Positions 26,164 through 32,385 of a stretch of DNA of 32,385 bases are shown here, piece by piece. The DNA is taken from the NCBI GenBank assembly GCA_028282295.1, contig JANQIE010000069.1:1-32385 (forward strand). Direction: 5' to 3'. Source of the stretch: Desulfobacterales bacterium (GTDB lineage Bacteria > Desulfobacterota > Desulfobacteria > Desulfobacterales > JANQIE01). A model generated the notes under the pieces. The model worked only from the letters and a program-made list of their open reading frames with translations, was not told the DNA's origin and searched no databases. Within the stretch, counting starts at the first letter, position 1; the number at the start of each line of letters is the position of its first letter. The translations under genes were made by a program, and so were the position numbers.

Positions 26164-27036
26164 ATGACTAAATTTGCACGACTCCATCGTCTCCCGCTTT
26201 ATGTTTTCGCTACTGTTAACGAGTGCCCATCCGGAAATAGCATCTTTTGGTCCCTGGCGGCGTTCTCACATTTTTAAAATCCTCGGAATAGCCCGCTATG
26301 CCTGCGGTTTTAAAAATGTTCGGGCCTTGCCAGGAACCAAAATCTACTATTTCCGGATGGACACTATCGAACTTAAGATGCAGCGTCGTCGCGCCGGCGA
26401 TGATATTATCGATCTGGCTGGGCATGGGCAATCCGGATATGGGCACACCGGATCATATTGTCGCTAAATTGGTTGAATCGGTTCAAAAACCTCGATTTAA
26501 CCTTTGATGGATATAACGCGCCGAGTTTTCTGCAGGCCCAAGGCGCCAAAGAGATCGGGGTTGAGTTTTTCTCTTTGTCCAAAAGCTATAACATGCCCGG
26601 GTGGCGAGTCGGTTTTTGCGTGGGCAACGCCGAAACCGTCGGCGCTCTGAAAAGGATTAAAAGTTACCTGGACTACGGTATTTTTCAACCAATCCAGATT
26701 GCATCGATCATCGCCCTGGACGGACCGCAAGGGTGTGTTGATGAAATTCGCAATGTCTATAAAGAGCGGCGGGATACGCTGATTACCGGTCTTGCCCGCA
26801 GTGGTTGGGAAATCAAAAGTCCGCAGGGCACCATGTTTGTGTGGGCCCGGATCCCGGAGCAATTCCGCGACATGGGATCGGTCGGGTTTTCCAAATTTCT
26901 GATCCGTGAAGCCCAAGTGGCGGTGTCACCCGGCCTGGGCTTTGGCGAGTATGGTGATGATTATGTCCGGTTTGCGTTGATTGAAAACAATCTGCGCATT
27001 AACCAGGCGGTTCGGGGCATCCGCAATGTTCTTTGA
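26164..27036 (+). pseudogene. Disrupted alaC-like PLP aminotransferase
   Basis: The gene starts at ATG 26164 after AAGGTGA with MTKFARLHRLPLYVFATVNE. It is interrupted by repeat copy B (26223-26364) and resumes with [17 protein letters not shown] from 26369. One extra G in the GGCTGGGC region near 26420 shifts the frame before [23 protein letters not shown]. About 150 residues, the PLP-fold core before the Schiff-base lysine, are then deleted near 26495. The C-terminal half is intact and open (DLTFDGY, lysine in [15 protein letters not shown], to 27036). AlaC-like enzymes make alanine or act on related 2-oxo acids. The gene has at least three independent lesions and cannot make an active enzyme. 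It sits directly before hom. Confidence 0.88.
26223..26364 (-). mobile_element. Palindromic mobile repeat, copy B (142 bp), inserted in the aminotransferase gene
   Basis: This is the same family as copy A, in the opposite orientation. Ends are GTGCCCATCCGGAAATAG and CTATTTCCGGATGGACAC. Flanking 6-mers TAACGA (26217-26222) and TATCGA (26365-26370) agree at 5 of 6. Deleting the element plus one flank restores GTTAACGAACTTAAG, encoding VNELK, as aminotransferase homologs have. The inner stem has twelve perfectly paired bases (ACATTTTTAAAA with TTTTAAAAATGT). Confidence 0.9.
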
Positions 27037-27162
27037 TGGACATAGCCGCCGGACCGGGATCGCCGTGATGGCGGCATTATCCTTTTTTATTGACTTTTCG
27101 CCCTGGCTTATGAAAAGTGCTGGAGTTGCATCTTTTGCCTTTGGGGTTTTGAAGGCGAATTA

Positions 27163-27305
27163 GTGTCTATCTGGAAATAGTAGCTTTTGGTTCAGGGCAA
27201 GGCCGCAGCCCAATTGCGACCACAGGCGTAGTAAGGCTACGTCGAGGATCGCAATCGGGCGAAAACGCCGGCCTGGACCCAAAGATGCGATTTCCGGATG
27301 GGCAC
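27163..27305 (+). mobile_element. Palindromic mobile repeat, copy C (143 bp), upstream of hom
   Basis: The terminal repeats are GTGTCTATCTGGAAATAG and CGATTTCCGGATGGGCAC. The flanks are a perfect 6-bp duplication: GAATTA at 27157-27162 and 27306-27311. This copy is the most diverged inside, with inner arms CCCAATTGCGA and TCGCAATCGGG that differ from A and B yet still pair. The apical stem is CGTAG/CTACG and the conserved CGAGGAT follows. It ends 26 bp before the hom start codon. Confidence 0.88.
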
Positions 27306-27330
27306 GAATTAATTCACAGGAGATCATGCC

Positions 27331-28653
27331 ATGGAAGCGATCAATGTTGGACTGCTCGGATGCGGTACAGTGGGCGCGGGCGCAGCGAAACTGCTGTTAC
27401 AAAACGCGCGGGTGATTCAGGCCCGCCTGGGGGCGCCCTTGAACCTGAAATATGTAGCTGACCTGGATATCGAAACCGACCGGGGCATCAAGTTCCCCGA
27501 CGGTGTGCTCACTACCGATGCCCAACAGGTCATTCAGGACCCGGAGGTCCGGATCGTTGCTGAATTGATCGGCGGGCAAACCGTGGCCAAGGACCTGATA
27601 ATGCAGGCGCTTGATCAAGGCAAGCACGTGGTCACCGCCAACAAAGCCTTGCTGGCCAAACACGGTAACGCGCTGCTCGAAAAAGCCGCCTCGAAAAATG
27701 TGGTGTTAGCCTATGAGGCGAGTGTCGGCGGGTGCATGCCGATCATCAAGACAATGCGGGAAGCATTGGTCGCCAATCGAGTCAACGCCATGAGCGGCAT
27801 TCTGAACGGCACCTGCAATTATATTCTTTCCAAAATAACCGACGAGGGGAGCGAATATGAGGGCGCGTTGGCCGAAGCCCAGACCGAAGGGTACGCCGAG
27901 GCCGACCCGACCCTTGATGTGGAAGGATTGGACACGGCCCATAAGTTGGCGATCCTGACCGCCCTGGCCTATGGTGTTGAAATCAATTTGGACGATATTT
28001 TCGTGGAAGGGATTTCAAAAATCACGCCTTTGGATATCGAGTTTGCCAACCAGTTCGGCTACCGGATCAAACTGCTCGCGATCAGCAAAGACCGTGGCGA
28101 CGCCGTGGAATCGCGGGTACACCCCACGATGATTCCCTTTGACAATTTACTGTCGTCCGTCAATGGCACGCTCAATGCGATTACCGTCAGCGGCGACGCG
28201 GTCGGCGACATCCAGCTTAACGGGCATGGCGCCGGCATGATGCCCACGGCCAGCGCGGTTGTGGCGGATATGGTCGACATTGCCCGTGATTTACTATCCG
28301 GCGCCAAGCCGCGCATACCGCTCTTGGCCTTTCAACCGGACCGGATACGGCCGGCACGGGTGTTAAGCATGGACGAGTTGCAGACGCACTACTATTTTCG
28401 TTTCGCGGCAGTCGATCGTCCCGGCGTCCTGTCGAAGATCTCCGGTATTTTAGGCAAACACGGGATCAGTTTAAAGTCGGTGCATCAGAAAGGCCGCAAA
28501 TCCCACGGCTCGGTGCCGTTGGTTATGCTGACCCATCACGCCAGGGAAAAGGATGTGAAAAAGGCCTTGAAAGAGATTGTCGCACTCGATGTGGTCACCA
28601 CCGAGCCCGTCCTGATACGCATTGAGGACAAAAACAACACAGATCAAGGATAA
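27331..28653 (+). CDS. hom: Homoserine dehydrogenase with ACT domain
   Basis: The protein is 440 aa. The NAD(P)-binding Rossmann fold is at 1-130 (VGLLGCGTVGAGAAKLL, VTANKALLAKHG). The catalytic/substrate domain covers ~130-320 (GGCMPIIKTMREAL, GILNGTCNYIL, AEADPTLDVEGLDTAHKLAIL). The regulatory ACT domain is at ~360-430 (AAVDRPGVLSKISGILGKHGISL), which usually confers threonine feedback. It reduces aspartate semialdehyde to homoserine for threonine and methionine. ATG 27331 has AGGAG 12 bp upstream. The mobile repeat C lies right before that ribosome site. thrH follows 70 bp later. Confidence 0.96.
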   Translation: MEAINVGLLGCGTVGAGAAKLLLQNARVIQARLGAPLNLKYVADLDIETDRGIKFPDGVLTTDAQQVIQDPEVRIVAELIGGQTVAKDLIMQALDQGKHVVTANKALLAKHGNALLEKAASKNVVLAYEASVGGCMPIIKTMREALVANRVNAMSGILNGTCNYILSKITDEGSEYEGALAEAQTEGYAEADPTLDVEGLDTAHKLAILTALAYGVEINLDDIFVEGISKITPLDIEFANQFGYRIKLLAISKDRGDAVESRVHPTMIPFDNLLSSVNGTLNAITVSGDAVGDIQLNGHGAGMMPTASAVVADMVDIARDLLSGAKPRIPLLAFQPDRIRPARVLSMDELQTHYYFRFAAVDRPGVLSKISGILGKHGISLKSVHQKGRKSHGSVPLVMLTHHAREKDVKKALKEIVALDVVTTEPVLIRIEDKNNTDQG

Positions 28654-28661
28654 AGACTAGC

Positions 28662-28684
28662 GTTGGCGGCCGTCTGCCGCCAAC
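28662..28684 (+). other. Hairpin between hom and thrH
   Basis: GTTGGCGGC (28662-28670) pairs perfectly with GCCGCCAAC (28676-28684) over 9 bp with a 5-base loop. No T-run follows, so it may be a processing or attenuation hairpin, or an intergenic palindrome, rather than a classical terminator. Confidence 0.45.
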
Positions 28685-28723
28685 ACTTAAAGCACTTCAC
28701 GATACGAAGGAAACGTAAACGTT

Positions 28724-29335
28724 ATGCAAGTTATTTGTGCGGACCTGGAAGGTGTATTTGTTCCGGAAATATGGATAAACGTTGCCGAGAAAACCGGCAT
28801 CGAGGAGCTTCGGCTTACGACCCGCGATATTTCGGACTATGATGTTTTGATGCGAAAACGCTTAGCAATTCTGAGTGAAAACAGGTTGACCCTTAAATAC
28901 ATACAAGACGTGATTGCCACCATGGACCCAATGCCGGGAGCGGTTGCGTTTATCGAGTGGGTGCGTTCCGTGTCGCAAATAATAATACTGTCCGACACTT
29001 TTGAGGAATTCGCGCGTCCGCTCATGAAAAAGCTGGGTTGGCCGACATTGTTGTGTCATTCGCTCAGCATTGCGGATGACGGCATGATTGCGGATTACAA
29101 TCTGCGCCAGCAAAATCAAAAGTACAACGCCGTCAAGGCGCTGCAAACGCTAAACTACCGGGTCGTGGCAATGGGCGATTCGTATAACGACATCCAGATG
29201 CTGAAAGCCGCGGATCATGGTGTGTTATTTCGTCCCCCCGACAACGTGGTTGCCGAATTCCCGGATCTGCCGGTAACCCGTGATTACGATCAACTGAAAT
29301 CCAAATTGCAAGAACTACTTGATCTGGAAGACTAG
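28724..29335 (+). CDS. thrH: ThrH: bifunctional phosphoserine phosphatase / homoserine phosphotransferase
   Basis: The protein is 203 aa in the HAD superfamily. The catalytic motif is CADLEGVFVPEIW with nucleophile D7 and the ThrH-type DxE (D7, E9). Then come TRDISDYDVLMRKRL, IILSDTFEEF (motif II), the motif III lysine region and MGDSYNDIQML (motif IV). In Pseudomonas ThrH moves phosphate from phosphoserine to homoserine, giving phosphohomoserine for threonine synthase. Its place directly after hom supports the same role here, in place of or beside a ThrB kinase. The start is ATG 28724. The thioesterase follows after 11 bp. Confidence 0.92.
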   Translation: MQVICADLEGVFVPEIWINVAEKTGIEELRLTTRDISDYDVLMRKRLAILSENRLTLKYIQDVIATMDPMPGAVAFIEWVRSVSQIIILSDTFEEFARPLMKKLGWPTLLCHSLSIADDGMIADYNLRQQNQKYNAVKALQTLNYRVVAMGDSYNDIQMLKAADHGVLFRPPDNVVAEFPDLPVTRDYDQLKSKLQELLDLED

Positions 29336-29346
29336 CGGAGTCACAC

Positions 29347-29793
29347 ATGCATGTGCATACCGCCCGCTGTCGTGTGATCTATGGCGATACGGACAAGATG
29401 GGCATTGTTTATCACGCCAATTACTTGCGTTGGTTTGAAATGGGACGCAACGAGCTGTTTCGCAGCCTTGGTCTGACCTACAAGGAGATCGAGGCCAAAG
29501 GCGTTTTGATACCGGTCGCCGAGGTGTATGCCAAATACGTCCAACCGGCGCAATATGACGATCTGCTTGCCATTGAAACCTGTTTGGACCCCAAACTCAA
29601 AGGCGGCGTCAAATTTGACTACCGCATCAAGCTGGCCGATACGGATCAATTGTTGGTAACCGGTTACACGAAGCATGCCTGCCTGGATGCCGGTGGGAAG
29701 GTGGTACGCCCACCGCGTTTCATCACCGCGCTCATTCATGCACCGGCAGGTAAACGGTGTGACGCCGGGGCAGCCCCCGCTCCCGCTGCATGA
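29347..29793 (+). CDS. YbgC/FadM-type acyl-CoA thioesterase (hotdog fold)
   Basis: The protein is 148 aa. The single hotdog domain has the catalytic block VIYGDTDKMGIVYHANYLRWFEMGR, where the Asp in YGDTD is the expected catalytic residue. Relatives hydrolyse acyl-CoA or acyl-ACP thioesters; YbgC is linked to the Tol-Pal envelope system and others to 4-hydroxybenzoyl-CoA. The substrate is not deducible. It has an Ala/Pro-rich C-terminal tail of ~20 residues outside the domain. It sits 11 bp after thrH and 9 bp before hldE in one operon. Confidence 0.88.
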   Translation: MHVHTARCRVIYGDTDKMGIVYHANYLRWFEMGRNELFRSLGLTYKEIEAKGVLIPVAEVYAKYVQPAQYDDLLAIETCLDPKLKGGVKFDYRIKLADTDQLLVTGYTKHACLDAGGKVVRPPRFITALIHAPAGKRCDAGAAPAPAA

Positions 29794-29802
29794 GGCGGAA
29801 CT

Positions 29803-31251
29803 ATGTTTGATATTCTTGGTAAGTTCAAGGATCGCAAGATTCTGGTGGTCGGCGATCTCATGCTGGATGAGTATTTGTGGGGGAATGTCGACCGCATATC
29901 GCCTGAAGCCCCGGTGCAGGTGGTAGCCGTGCGGGACGAGAGCTATACTTTGGGCGGCGCGGGGAACGTCATCAATAATTTGACAACTTTGGGCGCCCGC
30001 GTGATAGCGGTCGGGCTCACCGGTACGGACGCCCAGGGGGCCTTGTTGCGCGAACGACTGGACCAACTGCGGGTAGACACCCGCGGCGTTGTCGCCGAGG
30101 CCAATCGACCAACCACTCGCAAGACCCGAATAATCGCCGCCAACCAGCATGTTTTGCGGATAGATCGGGAAGTCCGACAACCGGTATCCAACCAGACTAT
30201 AGCCACCCTGAAAAGTTTTCTCGATTCAACCCTCAAAAGCGCCGATCTTGTGCTGATTTCCGATTACGGCAAGGGATTGTTGACCGATACTCTGCTGGCC
30301 TACATTATTTTAAAAGCCGGTGGTCTTAAAAAAAAGGTGGTTGTCGACCCCAAAGGGTTGAATTTTTTGAAGTATTCCGGCGCCACGTTACTGACCCCCA
30401 ATCGCAAGGAGGCCGCACTGGCGGCCGGGATGGAGATCCGGGACCGGGATCGACAGTCCATTGTACGGGCCGCGGAAAAGCTGAAAAAGAGTGTTGATGT
30501 CGCCAATTTGTTGATTACGTGCGGCAAGGACGGCATGGCGTTGTTTCAAAACGGCAAGCCGCCCCATTATATCCAAGCCGAAGCAAAACAGGTGTTCGAT
30601 GTGTCCGGTGCCGGTGACACGGTTCTGTCGGTTTTGGGACTGGCTTTGGCAGCCGACGCTTCTTTCGAGGACAGCGCCGCTCTTGCCAACATGGCCGCCG
30701 GAATTGTCGTCGGCAAGTTGGGGACCGCGGTAATCCACCCCGATGAAATCCGGCAGGCGCTTCGCGGTCGAAGCGGCCCCCCCACCAAGCTAGTCGGCGC
30801 AGAAACTCTTTCGGATCTGGTCCACAGGGTGCGGCAAAAGGGGCAGCGCATCGTTTTGACCAACGGTTGCTTTGATTTACTGCATTCGGGTCACATTGAG
30901 TTTCTTGCGGCCTCCAAGGCCAAGGGCGATGTTCTGATTGTTGCCATCGACGACGATGAATCGGTACGGCGCATAAAGGGCGGCGGACGGCCGTTAATAC
31001 CGGCCGATTTGCGCGTGCGCGTGCTCAGCGCCATCGATAGTATTGACCATGTTATAGTATTTTCATCGGATAAACTTGAGCAGTTAATCCAGGTGATCCG
31101 GCCGGACGTACTGACCAAGGGAGATAACTTTGCGGCGGAACAGGTGAGCGGCGCTCGTTTGGTGAAAAATTTGGGAGGAGAAGTGGTATTGGTGCCGGTC
31201 GCCGGTGAGGTGTCCTCGGCACAGATCATCGATATGATTAAAAATGCCTGA
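29803..31251 (+). CDS. hldE: Bifunctional heptose-7-phosphate kinase / heptose-1-phosphate adenylyltransferase
   Basis: The protein is 482 aa and matches full-length HldE (RfaE). The kinase half at ~1-325 is a PfkB fold with LVVGDLMLDEYLWG at the start and FDVSGAGDTVLSVLGLAL with the catalytic Asp. The nucleotidyltransferase half at ~345-482 has VLTNGCFDLLHSGHIEFL (HxGH-type HSGH site) and later the KGDNFAAEQVSGA block. It makes ADP-heptose for lipopolysaccharide inner core, so the organism is expected to have heptose-containing LPS. ATG 29803 follows GAGGCGG. It overlaps the YggU gene by 8 bases. Confidence 0.96.
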   Translation: MFDILGKFKDRKILVVGDLMLDEYLWGNVDRISPEAPVQVVAVRDESYTLGGAGNVINNLTTLGARVIAVGLTGTDAQGALLRERLDQLRVDTRGVVAEANRPTTRKTRIIAANQHVLRIDREVRQPVSNQTIATLKSFLDSTLKSADLVLISDYGKGLLTDTLLAYIILKAGGLKKKVVVDPKGLNFLKYSGATLLTPNRKEAALAAGMEIRDRDRQSIVRAAEKLKKSVDVANLLITCGKDGMALFQNGKPPHYIQAEAKQVFDVSGAGDTVLSVLGLALAADASFEDSAALANMAAGIVVGKLGTAVIHPDEIRQALRGRSGPPTKLVGAETLSDLVHRVRQKGQRIVLTNGCFDLLHSGHIEFLAASKAKGDVLIVAIDDDESVRRIKGGGRPLIPADLRVRVLSAIDSIDHVIVFSSDKLEQLIQVIRPDVLTKGDNFAAEQVSGARLVKNLGGEVVLVPVAGEVSSAQIIDMIKNA

Positions 31252-31558
31252 ATTGATCAAAACTTCGCAAGGGATTCAGATTCAAGTATGGGTGCAGCCC
31301 CGGTCCTCGCGGAATATGCTGGCCGGTGTGCATGGCGACAGTTTCAAACTCAAGCTGACCGCCCCTCCGGTCGGCGGCCAAGCCAATGCATTGTGCCTGA
31401 AATATCTGGCCAAGCAACTGGCTTGGCCCCGAACAGCCCTTGAAATAACAGCCGGACACAGCAGCCGAACCAAGCATATTTTGATTCGTTGCAACGAAGA
31501 TGAGTGCAATAAGCTGGAGCAGCGCATTCAGATGTTGTTTGTTAAAAAAAGCGCTTGA
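31244..31558 (+). CDS. DUF167 / YggU-family protein
   Basis: The protein is 104 aa. The family signature is QVWVQPRSSRNMLAG and LKLTAPPVGGQANALCLKYLAKQL, then ITAGHSSRTKHILIR. It is a small alpha/beta fold of unknown function conserved across bacteria and archaea, often beside hldE or yggT-type genes. It overlaps the hldE stop by eight bases, consistent with translational coupling. The C-terminus is a charged helix (EDECNKLEQRIQMLF). Confidence 0.9.
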   Translation: MPELIKTSQGIQIQVWVQPRSSRNMLAGVHGDSFKLKLTAPPVGGQANALCLKYLAKQLAWPRTALEITAGHSSRTKHILIRCNEDECNKLEQRIQMLFVKKSA

Positions 31559-31596
31559 CAGATTTTGGGCAGTGGGTTAACTATGCAAATTCTTGA

Positions 31597-31673
<77 letters not shown>

Positions 31674-31682
31674 AGCTAATTT

Positions 31683-31714
31683 AAGGGCTTAGATGAAAAT
31701 CCAAGCCCTTTTTT
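31683..31714 (+). terminator. Rho-independent terminator after tRNA-fMet
   Basis: AAGGGCTTAGAT pairs with ATCCAAGCCCTT around GAAA with one mismatch, followed by a run of six T. It fits a terminator for the tRNA transcript. Confidence 0.8.
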
Positions 31715-31765
31715 ATATGCTCAGATCTTAATTCCCAGTAGACTTGTCTTTGTTTCTTATCCGCT

Positions 31766-32385
31766 CTATCCCTCAAATGAGAATGGATTTAAAAACTGAC
31801 GCTTCCACAGGTGTTTTTTATCTACTTCGGAAAGCCGAGCTTCTTCACATACCACATCCCAATACTTACGAATAACACCCTCAATATGCTCAAATATAGA
31901 CAGGGCATCTTCTTTTGCCAGTAAGAAATGGTGGGCAGCCTCAAGGCAAAATTTTAATTGGCTGAGATTGCTATTTCCTGAAATTTTCATCGCCTGGGAT
32001 GCTTCATTCCCTGCTCGTCCTTGGGGGCAAATATCATAGGCAGGCGTAAGGGCAAGCTCTCTCCCATCCCAAAAAGCCGCATGGTTTCTGGCGTGATCGT
32101 CGGTATTTCCGCATAATATATTAAATACAAGGCGACCAAACATCTCTCTGAGTGCGGCTTTAGGGCTATAAAAGCGATGGCGGATGATTTCTGCAAGGTC
32201 TTCATAGCTCGCATAGCGAGCTGTCATGTCGCTTAAGCCAAACATGGTTAAAGCTGAAATCATTGATTTGCGGGACCACCCATTTCCTGATCTGATTCGA
32301 TCAAAACGTTCAATCAGCAGAACATCCTTACCAGCGGCTTTAACCAGCTTAACTGGAGCGACATCAAGATCTGCAAGTGCAGCCA
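31766..32385 (-). CDS. HipA-like kinase, C-terminal part (open at right window edge)
   Basis: 206 codons are visible, reading in frame from the window edge (AALADLDVAPVKLVKA, LLIERFDR) to the stop at 31766. The catalytic loop GNTDDHARNHAAF and LALTPAYDICP match HipA C-terminal kinase domains, where Asp and the metal-binding Asp act on aminoacyl-tRNA synthetases or related targets. The N-terminal half and any HipB antitoxin gene lie outside the window. GC content is visibly lower than in the flanking operons, suggesting transfer. Toxin status needs the missing part. The internal ATG at 32263 is not the real start because homology continues upstream. Confidence 0.85.
   Translation of the reverse strand, partial: AALADLDVAPVKLVKAAGKDVLLIERFDRIRSGNGWSRKSMISALTMFGLSDMTARYASYEDLAEIIRHRFYSPKAALREMFGRLVFNILCGNTDDHARNHAAFWDGRELALTPAYDICPQGRAGNEASQAMKISGNSNLSQLKFCLEAAHHFLLAKEDALSIFEHIEGVIRKYWDVVCEEARLSEVDKKHLWKRQFLNPFSFEG

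Noticed and set aside
26458..27036. Independent short aminotransferase gene
   Set aside because: It is the C-terminal half of the disrupted gene; it lacks the PLP-fold first half and no ribosome site precedes its first ATG-like codon.
27037..27110. Terminator after the dead aminotransferase (GCCGCC...GGCGGC with later T-run)
   Set aside because: The loop is long (about 19 bases), and the T6 run begins 7 bases after the stem; pairing is too weak to call.

Overview
The window reads as a chromosomal segment of a sulfate-reducer-like member of the Desulfobacterota (the former Deltaproteobacteria), close to the Desulfosarcina/Desulfococcus type. The taxonomic call is inference. It rests on a selenocysteine-containing peroxiredoxin-like gene, a Fur-FeoA fusion, a pilMNOPQ operon headed by a small HTH gene, and a homoserine dehydrogenase followed by thrH. 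Apart from a lower-GC right edge the base composition is fairly even.

Left part (1-9.6 kb): a polysaccharide deacetylase and a family-2 glycosyltransferase, probably the end of a surface-polysaccharide cluster, run convergently into uvrA. Divergent from uvrA is a peroxiredoxin-like gene with an in-frame TGA exactly at the peroxidatic cysteine position (U-P-Y-C), most simply a selenoprotein. Next come a scrambled GAF/universal-stress-protein pseudogene, a stand-alone receiver protein, recN and an FmdB-type zinc ribbon.

Middle part (9.6-23.5 kb): a Fur-FeoA fusion with a Fur-box-like site, a PflX-type radical SAM protein, a PPP-family phosphatase, a secreted double SH3 protein and a membrane-anchored TPR protein. 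A minus-strand histidine kinase/sigma-54 activator pair follows. A ~0.9 kb intergenic region then leads into hth-pilM-pilN-pilO-pilP-pilQ, the type IV pilus alignment complex and secretin. PilN, PilO and PilP all carry unusual lysine/arginine-rich stretches on the periplasmic side.

Right part (23.5-32.4 kb): tsaD, a possible small coupled ORF and purM on the minus strand. On the plus strand lie a dead alaC-like aminotransferase, hom, thrH, a hotdog thioesterase, hldE, a YggU-family gene and an initiator tRNA with a terminator. The window ends inside a HipA-like kinase gene of lower GC, possibly the edge of an accessory region.

The most notable discovery is a family of ~142 bp palindromic mobile repeats: three full copies (16469, 26223, 27163), one composite remnant (25964-26123) and a possible solo end (12614). 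They have ~20 bp terminal inverted repeats beginning GTGTCCATCCGG and 6 bp target duplications. The duplication is perfect for the copy at 27163 and 5 of 6 for the copy at 26223. The copy at 26223 split the aminotransferase gene, and removing it with one duplication restores the reading frame exactly. Inner-stem arms change between copies while staying paired, around a conserved apical core, so the element looks like a structured non-autonomous transposon rather than a simple MITE.
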